9,730 bases of DNA from contig CAYHIW010000035.1 in the NCBI GenBank assembly GCA_964356745.1, forward strand, positions 1 to 9,730, in the 5' to 3' direction. The translations under genes and the position numbers were made by a program. This stretch comes from CAYHIW01 sp964356745 (GTDB lineage: Bacteria > Patescibacteriota > Microgenomatia > UBA1406 > GWC2-37-13). How positions within the stretch are numbered: position 1 is the stretch's first letter; every line of letters begins with the position of its first letter. Shown here in pieces: positions 6,081 through 9,730 of this stretch. The notes under the pieces are model-generated. The model saw only the letters and a program-made list of their open reading frames with translations, ran no database searches and was not told the DNA's origin.

Positions 6081-6437
6081 ATGGATTCTCGTCACAAACA
6101 TCGCATAAAACTTCTCGAAGAACTCTTTGAGTCTAATTTCAATCCTAAGTCAGAAAATAAGGACATTCTTCTTATTGTCGAGAATCTCAAAGTAATTGAT
6201 GATGCGATTAAAAAGTATGCTCCACGGTATCCAATTGATAAGTTGGCAAAAATTGACCTTTCGATTCTACGTCTCAGTATTTACGAATTAATGATTGAGA
6301 AAAAAAACCCTCCAAAAGTTATAATTGATGAAGCGGTCATGCTTGCCAAAGAGTATGGTAACGAAAAATCATACTCATTTGTCAACGGAGTACTAGGATC
6401 AATATTAAAAGAAATAACTAACAATTCAGCAATTTAA
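6081..6437 (+). CDS. nusB: NusB, transcription antitermination factor
   Basis: 118 residues, somewhat shorter than the roughly 130-140 of well-studied NusB proteins but with the family core. KIDLSILRLSIYEL (57-70) and NPPKVIIDEAVMLAKEYG followed by FVNGVLGSI (about 75-108) are the conserved helices. NusB binds boxA RNA with NusE (S10) and takes part in rRNA operon antitermination and ribosome assembly. It stands between rpmF and rnc, a grouping of ribosome-production genes. The last few codons (for about ISAI-like residues NSAI) and the stop lie inside an octamer repeat array, so the C-terminal tail is repeat-derived. No Shine-Dalgarno is visible. Confidence 0.93.
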   Translation: MDSRHKHRIKLLEELFESNFNPKSENKDILLIVENLKVIDDAIKKYAPRYPIDKLAKIDLSILRLSIYELMIEKKNPPKVIIDEAVMLAKEYGNEKSYSFVNGVLGSILKEITNNSAI

Positions 6438-6453
6438 CCATTTAACCATTAAA
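6422..6453. repeat. Octamer repeat spanning the nusB stop codon
   Basis: Four 8-base steps: CAATTCAG (6422), CAATTTAA (6430, containing the nusB stop TAA at 6435-6437), CCATTTAA (6438), CCATTAAA (6446). It ends one base before the rnc ATG. The 18 bases 6432-6449 are the exact reverse complement of 5389-5406 in the array after pilO. Single-armed. Confidence 0.75.
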
Positions 6454-6454
6454 A

Positions 6455-7144
6455 ATGCCAGATCTCAGTGACTTAGAAAAACAAATAAACGTAATCTTCA
6501 AAAATAAAGATCTATTACAGAACGCATTCGTTCACAGGTCGTATCTCAATGAAAACAAATCATTTAAACTTCCCTCTAATGAGAAATTGGAATTTTTAGG
6601 CGATAGCGTCCTTTCGCTTGCAACATCTGTTTATTTGTATAAAAAATACCCTCTACTCCAGGAGGGTGACTATACCGAGATCAAGTCAGCGGTAGTCAAG
6701 ACTTCGAGTCTTGCCGAAGCAGCAGAATCTTTAGGGCTAGGTGATTACTTCCTCCTTTCTCGAGGTGAAGATCAGGGCGGAGGACGAGTAAATAAAAATA
6801 TACTTGCAGACTGTTTTGAAGCGCTTATCGCGGTAATCTTTATAGATCAGGGATTTAAGAAGGCGTATGACTTTATCTTGACCTATTTATTTGGCGACAA
6901 ACTTGATATGTTAGTGACGAATAAAGAGTATGTCTCGTCCAAGAGCGCACTTCAAGAACGTTTTCAATCAAGATACAAAGTCATCCCGGAATATAAAGTA
7001 CTCGAAGAAGAGGGCCCCGAACACAAAAGAACCTTTACTGTAGGAGTCTATCTTAAGGATAAAAAACTTTCAGAAGGTGTAGGTGCTTCCAAAAAAGAAG
7101 CAGAAGAACAAGCAGCCGCTCTCGCGCTATCTGCATTAAAGTAA
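6455..7144 (+). CDS. rnc: Ribonuclease III
   Basis: 229 residues, normal length. The nuclease domain (about 1-150) holds the signature NEKLEFLGDS (42-51), giving acidic residues Glu43, Glu46 and Asp50, and the second pair Asp119 and Glu122 in ADCFEALIA; these are the metal-binding catalytic residues of the family. A double-stranded RNA-binding domain follows (about 158-229: SALQERFQSRYKVIPEYKV through GVGASKKEAEEQAAALAL). The enzyme cuts double-stranded RNA, including the stems that release 16S and 23S rRNA and, in some bacteria, intervening sequences in 23S rRNA. It lies 17 bases after nusB and is probably co-transcribed. The downstream neighbour is an S23-family gene, which may or may not be meaningful. 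Confidence 0.97.
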   Translation: MPDLSDLEKQINVIFKNKDLLQNAFVHRSYLNENKSFKLPSNEKLEFLGDSVLSLATSVYLYKKYPLLQEGDYTEIKSAVVKTSSLAEAAESLGLGDYFLLSRGEDQGGGRVNKNILADCFEALIAVIFIDQGFKKAYDFILTYLFGDKLDMLVTNKEYVSSKSALQERFQSRYKVIPEYKVLEEEGPEHKRTFTVGVYLKDKKLSEGVGASKKEAEEQAAALALSALK

Positions 7145-7179
7145 AAAACCTTTCAAAACACTCTATTTTTAACTTTTGT

Positions 7180-7191
7180 GGACTATAGTCC
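7180..7191. promoter_or_regulatory. 12-base perfect palindrome GGACTATAGTCC
   Basis: A perfect 12-base palindrome, one base upstream of a TTGACA -35 box and 36 bases after the rnc stop. Its position suits an operator for the S23-family gene or an element boundary; both are inference. It has no T run and no loop, so it is not a terminator. Confidence 0.4.
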
Positions 7192-7192
7192 G

Positions 7193-7220
7193 TTGACATC
7201 TTTCATAGAACATATATCGT
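7193..7220 (+). promoter_or_regulatory. Possible promoter of the four-helix-bundle gene
   Basis: Perfect TTGACA (7193-7198), a 16-base spacer, and TATCGT (7215-7220; four of six matches to TATAAT). The start would be near 7227, leaving a leader of about 9 bases before the ATG at 7236. The -10 lies inside the left heptamer array, so the match is constrained by the repeat. Confidence 0.4.
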
Positions 7221-7232
7221 GGAACGTAGAAC
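7204..7232. repeat. Left heptamer array of the S23 element
   Basis: Units in 7-base steps: CATAGAA (7204), CATATAT (7211), CGTGGAA (7218), CGTAGAA (7225), then C. The first base of CTTT leads to the gene's ATG at 7236. The array is matched in inverted orientation by 7609-7637; CGTAGAAC (7225-7232) is the exact reverse complement of 7609-7616. Confidence 0.7.
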
Positions 7233-7235
7233 TTT

Positions 7236-7592
7236 ATGGAAGACAAAACTAGCTATCACATGACTTTACAAGGTGTAATGAATCGATTAGCGCATTGCGT
7301 ATACGACGTTTCGTTAACGTTTCCCAAAGAGGAAATTTTTGGTATTACATCTCAATTGAGAAGAGCTGTGTTATCTATAGTACTTAATTACACTGAGGGT
7401 TATGCTCGAAAAAGAAAAGCAGTTTTTAAAAACTTTATTGAGATATCATATGGGTCACTAAAAGAAACGAAGTATATATTGGAATTTTCGTACAAAAGAA
7501 AATACATGTTAGAAAAAGATTGGGTTGAATTGGATAAATTATGTGATCAGGTTGGTAGAATGCTTTGGGGAATAATGAAAAAATTAGATTAA
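7236..7592 (+). CDS. Four-helix-bundle protein, S23/IVP family
   Basis: 118 residues, the usual size. Family features in order: VYDVSLTFPKEEIFGITSQL (22-41), RRAVLSIVLNYTEGYARK (42-59, matching the common RRAxxSIxxNIAEGxxR pattern with Tyr-Thr in place of Ile-Ala), FKNFIEISYGSLKET (64-78), then a final helix ending MLWGIMKKLD. Proteins of this family form pentameric basic helical bundles and are encoded in rRNA intervening sequences or as free genes; their function is not established. A related fold is the Avd accessory protein of diversity-generating retroelements, but no reverse transcriptase is here. The gene is AT-rich: a hand count of 7381-7500 gives 34 G+C in 120 bases, against 21 in 60 for rnc at 6841-6900. 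It is flanked by inverted heptamer arrays, suggesting acquisition. Confidence 0.85.
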   Translation: MEDKTSYHMTLQGVMNRLAHCVYDVSLTFPKEEIFGITSQLRRAVLSIVLNYTEGYARKRKAVFKNFIEISYGSLKETKYILEFSYKRKYMLEKDWVELDKLCDQVGRMLWGIMKKLD

Positions 7593-7608
7593 CGATGTAT
7601 TTTAAGAT

Positions 7609-7637
7609 GTTCTACGCTCTATGTTTTATGCTCCATA
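7609..7637. repeat. Right heptamer array of the S23 element (inverted)
   Basis: After G7609, units in 7-base steps: TTCTACG (7610), CTCTATG (7617), TTTTATG (7624), CTCCATA (7631). Reverse complements are CGTAGAA, CATAGAG, CATAAAA, TATGGAG, matching the left array at 7204-7232 mostly with purine-for-purine changes. It begins 16 bases after the gene's stop. Confidence 0.7.
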
Positions 7638-7646
7638 ATTTACCTC

Positions 7647-7675
7647 TTGACAACGTCACAAATTTTCTCCATACT
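7647..7675 (+). promoter_or_regulatory. Sigma70-type promoter of the pilin at 7711
   Basis: TTGACA at 7647-7652, a 17-base spacer, CATACT at 7670-7675. The start would be near 7682, giving a leader of about 29 bases that contains a 10-base direct repeat (ATTATTAGTC at 7680, ATTATTAGTT at 7690). Spacing and -10 (CATACTGA) are identical to the pilM promoter, suggesting shared control. Confidence 0.6.
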
Positions 7676-7710
7676 GAAAATTATTAGTCATTATTAGTTA
7701 TTCAAAATAT

Positions 7711-8283
7711 ATGAAAATATTCAAAAAGGGTTTCACACTTGTGGAGCTGTTAATCGTTATCGCGATATTAGGAATTCTTGCTGTCGGTCTGCTTATCTCG
7801 CTTGACCCAGTCGAGCAAACCAAAAGAGCGGATGATACAACTGTACAGCAGAGCGCAGTTGACGTTAAAAACGCTATTGACAGATATTATGCTGGTCACT
7901 TAGCCTACCCTTGGTGTGCGACCTCAAACGCAGACAGTGGATGCGCCACATGGGTTGGAACGGGATGTACTGCAAATGGCTCATCAGCCATGTACACTAC
8001 AACTGGAACATCCTGCGGTGAAACAATTCTGGCTGCACTCATAACGTCAGGAGAATTAAAAACAAGCCCTCCACAAAATATTGCACAAGAAATCAACCTT
8101 GTAGTACAAACAGCAGCAGGTGGTACGGCTGGATCAGCATTTAAGATTGCCTTCAATCCGCAGTCAAAATCGCTTGATACTAACCAGAGCTTAACTTATT
8201 ACACAACGAACTTATGTGCGACGGTGGGAACCCTAGCAGGTTGCCAAAACCAAACACCAAACACTTGTTACCTTTGTTACTAA
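7711..8283 (+). CDS. Type IV pilin / GspG-like pseudopilin (LDPVEQ class)
   Basis: 190 residues. The leader MKIFKKG is followed by FTLVE, with Glu5 present. The helix continues as LLISLDPVEQTKRADDTT, a variant seen in a distinct group of CPR pilins that differs from the ARDSRRK group upstream; the following helix is AVDVKNAIDRYY. The head is larger than in the other GspG-like proteins here, rich in Thr/Ser/Ala/Gly, with eight cysteines, ending NTCYLCY. It has its own promoter and is followed by the strongest terminator in the window, so it is probably transcribed alone and may be an abundant subunit; that is inference. No Shine-Dalgarno is visible. Confidence 0.92.
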   Translation: MKIFKKGFTLVELLIVIAILGILAVGLLISLDPVEQTKRADDTTVQQSAVDVKNAIDRYYAGHLAYPWCATSNADSGCATWVGTGCTANGSSAMYTTTGTSCGETILAALITSGELKTSPPQNIAQEINLVVQTAAGGTAGSAFKIAFNPQSKSLDTNQSLTYYTTNLCATVGTLAGCQNQTPNTCYLCY

Positions 8284-8303
8284 GAGCAACTTAAACGTTA
8301 TTT

Positions 8304-8335
8304 AAAAAACCGGCTTGCAAAAGCCGGTTTTTTTT
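8304..8335 (+). terminator. Strong Rho-independent terminator after the 7711 pilin
   Basis: Stem ACCGGCTT/AAGCCGGT (8309-8316 with 8321-8328) capped by a GCAA loop of the stable GNRA type. It is preceded by an A run and followed by T8328-8335, so the pairing can extend to 13 base pairs. On the minus strand it also has a six-T run and could stop transcripts coming from the right. Confidence 0.93.
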
Positions 8336-8348
8336 ACGACAATAAATT

Positions 8349-8786
8349 ATGCATAAAGGATTTTCTCTAGTAGAACTTCTCATCGTTATTGCCATAATAG
8401 GCATACTTGCAATAAGTTCATTTGCAGCCTACACAAACTCAATTAGAACGAGCCGTGATGCACGCAGGAAGGCTGATTTGCAGAATATTCAAAAGGCTCT
8501 TGAGACTTATTATGAAGACAACACCTCGTATCCTGCTGCGTTAGATCTGCTTGCACCAACGTACATGGCAACTATTCCAACCGATTCGGTAAGCACTGCT
8601 ATGTATCAATATGTGAATGTCTTTGGACAGGGCTACTATTTATATTCGTGCATAGAAAATACTAATGATACAGGCCCCGGAGTAAACCAATCAGGATATG
8701 CTGGTACAGACTGTGGATGTGGATCAACTCCAGTTGCCGATCGATGTAGGTTTGGACTATCAAGCTCGAATATAACTCTTCCTTGA
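8349..8786 (+). CDS. Type IV pilin / GspG-like pseudopilin
   Basis: 145 residues. The leader MHKG is the shortest in the window, followed by FSLVE with Glu5. After the hydrophobic helix come SRDARRKADLQNIQKALETYY and EDNTSYPAAL, the same group as the genes at 273 and 686 rather than its neighbour at 7711. The head has four cysteines (SCI, DCGC, RCR) and the chain ends in a Ser-rich tail, SSSNITLP. The ATG is only 13 bases after a strong terminator, so expression must come from read-through or from a promoter overlapping it. Its stop is 2 bases from the stop of the convergent ligase-like gene. No Shine-Dalgarno is visible. Confidence 0.92.
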   Translation: MHKGFSLVELLIVIAIIGILAISSFAAYTNSIRTSRDARRKADLQNIQKALETYYEDNTSYPAALDLLAPTYMATIPTDSVSTAMYQYVNVFGQGYYLYSCIENTNDTGPGVNQSGYAGTDCGCGSTPVADRCRFGLSSSNITLP

Positions 8787-8788
8787 GC

Positions 8789-9730
8789 TTAATTAGATAT
8801 TTTATTCTTTAGTTCAATCGCTTCAGCGTAGTTTGGCTTTAACATAATTGCTTTATTTAACTCTTCCTGACTGAGTTGCGTGAGAACAGTTTTCTCTTCG
8901 TCTTTTGCTTCATCTGCCTGCAGTCGATACAGAAGTGAGAGCGTGTAGGGGATTCGTGGATCAGTGGGAGCGAGTTTACGAGCTATTTTGACCGCCTCAA
9001 TTGAGTTGTTCAAATACTTACCTTCAGAAGTTATTTGGTAATAAATGAGGTTGTTCTTACTTCTCGTCTTCCAGTACTGCACATTTTGATTTGAAGCAAT
9101 GAGAGACTTTGTATTAAGAGCATTTGATACCTGTATTACCTTGTCAAGAGTTTTCTTATCGCTTTGAATGCTAGGATCATAGAGGAAATTTGCAAGCACG
9201 TTAGAAAGTTTGTCTTCGTATAAGTGCTCGTGATGGATTCTTTGAGCTGCCTGTATGTAACCTGCTGATTGCTGAAAATCTTCTATTTGGGCAAAAAGTT
9301 TGCCTTTTGCATACTGAATATCTGCAATAAAGTACAACGTAATCCAACCAAGATACACCACGAACAAAAATCCAACAAGAGGAACTAAGAAACGGTATGA
9401 ATGATTAAGAATTGGTATTTCCTTCTCGTATTCCTTAATGCTTTCGCTTTCAATAACAATAAGCGCTGGGATTAGGAAGAAAAACAAACTCGTTACGGTA
9501 ATAGAAAATCCAAAAAAATTAGTAATAAGAATCGTAATCCAACCCGCCGACAAACAAATAAGTTCTAAGTTTTTCGCTGTAGTTTTACCATTTTCGCTTT
9601 TAGTTTTAAGTTGAAAGTAAACCAACCATGCTACTGATCCTATAAATAAAAGATATGTTCCCAACCCTAAAAATCCTGTAGTCGCCAAATAATTCAGGTA
9701 TTCATTGTGCGCTTTGTTATAAATATAATC
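8789..9730 (-). CDS. O-antigen ligase / O-oligosaccharyltransferase-like membrane protein, C-terminal part
   Basis: The frame is open to the right edge of the window, so the N-terminal portion is missing; 313 residues are visible. A TTG at 9688 is not the start, because the codons upstream read AHNEYLNYLATTGFLGLG, the conserved His-containing loop and following helix of the Wzy_C (WaaL/PglL-type) family. About four membrane helices follow (roughly fragment residues 15-40, 55-75, 75-95, 110-135). A soluble helical C-terminal half (about 140-313) includes TPR-like stretches (DPRIPYTLSLLYRLQADEA and LNKAIMLKPNYAEAIELK). Members move lipid-linked glycans onto lipid A, surface polymers or pilins. 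It is convergent with a pilin gene, so a pilin-glycosylating role is possible but unproven. Confidence 0.85.
   Translation of the reverse strand, partial: DYIYNKAHNEYLNYLATTGFLGLGTYLLFIGSVAWLVYFQLKTKSENGKTTAKNLELICLSAGWITILITNFFGFSITVTSLFFFLIPALIVIESESIKEYEKEIPILNHSYRFLVPLVGFLFVVYLGWITLYFIADIQYAKGKLFAQIEDFQQSAGYIQAAQRIHHEHLYEDKLSNVLANFLYDPSIQSDKKTLDKVIQVSNALNTKSLIASNQNVQYWKTRSKNNLIYYQITSEGKYLNNSIEAVKIARKLAPTDPRIPYTLSLLYRLQADEAKDEEKTVLTQLSQEELNKAIMLKPNYAEAIELKNKISN

Larger units (their letters stand above)
7204..7637 (+). mobile_element. Candidate intervening-sequence-like element: S23 gene between inverted heptamer arms
   Basis: An S23-family four-helix-bundle gene bounded by two heptamer arrays in opposite orientation that could form a long stem with the gene in the loop. 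S23/IVP genes were first known from intervening sequences in 23S rRNA of other bacteria, where the gene also sits in the loop of a stem that RNase III removes. Here the element is not in an rRNA gene. No target duplication or transposase was seen, so mobility is inference. Confidence 0.3.

Noticed and set aside
5776..6108. 110-residue plus-strand open frame
   Set aside because: It runs through the heptamer repeat and across rpmF in another frame, with no protein-like features; rpmF is the real gene.
2939..6453. Repeat arrays as a CRISPR array
   Set aside because: Units are 7-8 bases, contiguous, degenerate and often inverted; there are no 25-40 base repeats with unique spacers and no cas genes.
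7145..7180. Terminator after rnc
   Set aside because: Only scattered A and T runs; no stable stem followed by a T run could be found here.
7236..7592. Avd-like accessory gene of a diversity-generating retroelement
   Set aside because: The fold class is similar, but no reverse transcriptase, template repeat or variable repeat with A-specific changes is visible in the window.
266..8786. TGA recoded as Gly (Gracilibacteria code)
   Set aside because: TGA ends many genes at the expected protein ends, several in ATGA overlaps with the next start.
9686..9688. TTG as start codon of the minus-strand ligase-like gene
   Set aside because: The frame stays open upstream to the window edge and encodes the conserved HNEYL motif, so the gene begins outside the window.

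Overview
The window looks like chromosomal DNA of a small-genome bacterium of the Candidate Phyla Radiation (Patescibacteria), most likely of the Microgenomates kind. This is inferred from style, not from a marker gene. The evidence is a large set of CPR-type pilins with short charged leaders, a PilM-PilN-PilO module with no secretin in view, almost no recognisable Shine-Dalgarno sequences, and intergenic spacers filled with short-period (7 or 8 base) degenerate repeats. TGA ends many genes (e.g. at 689, 2305, 2934, 4072, 4659, 8786), so the code is standard and the recoded Gracilibacteria/Absconditabacteria lineages are unlikely.

Layout. 1-2934: a tightly packed plus-strand run of six type IV pilin/pseudopilin genes, the first cut by the window edge. 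Three are GspG-like, followed by GspH/FimT-like, GspI/PilV-like and GspJ/PilW-like genes, joined by overlaps or very short gaps. 2939-3031: an octamer inverted-repeat spacer whose last unit supplies the -35 box of a promoter for the next operon. 3032-5345: pilM, pilN and pilO, joined by two 4-base ATGA overlaps; these form the inner-membrane alignment platform of the pilus. 5345-5453: a second octamer spacer and an AT-rich, probably bidirectional terminator.

5430-7144: a translation and RNA block. rpsP is on the minus strand, divergent from rpmF, nusB and rnc on the plus strand. The two shorter plus-strand gaps and the divergent intergenic region are built of heptamer or octamer repeats. 7180-7637: an AT-rich four-helix-bundle (S23/IVP family) gene with oppositely oriented heptamer arrays on its two sides, resembling a free-standing 23S rRNA intervening-sequence element, directly after the RNase III gene. 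7647-8786: two more pilin genes, the first with a good promoter and separated from the second by a strong terminator. 8789-9730: a convergent minus-strand O-antigen ligase/O-oligosaccharyltransferase-like membrane protein, running off the right edge.

How they fit together: the pilins are inner-membrane precursors to be cut by a prepilin peptidase and assembled on PilMNO with motor and platform proteins that are not in this window. The GspH-I-J set would form the initiation/tip complex and the GspG-like proteins the shaft. The ligase-like protein may decorate the cell surface or the pilins. There is no gene-free stretch over 300 bases; the longest gap (5682-5894) holds two divergent promoters and a heptamer repeat hairpin. 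No tRNA, rRNA, CRISPR array or transposase was seen.
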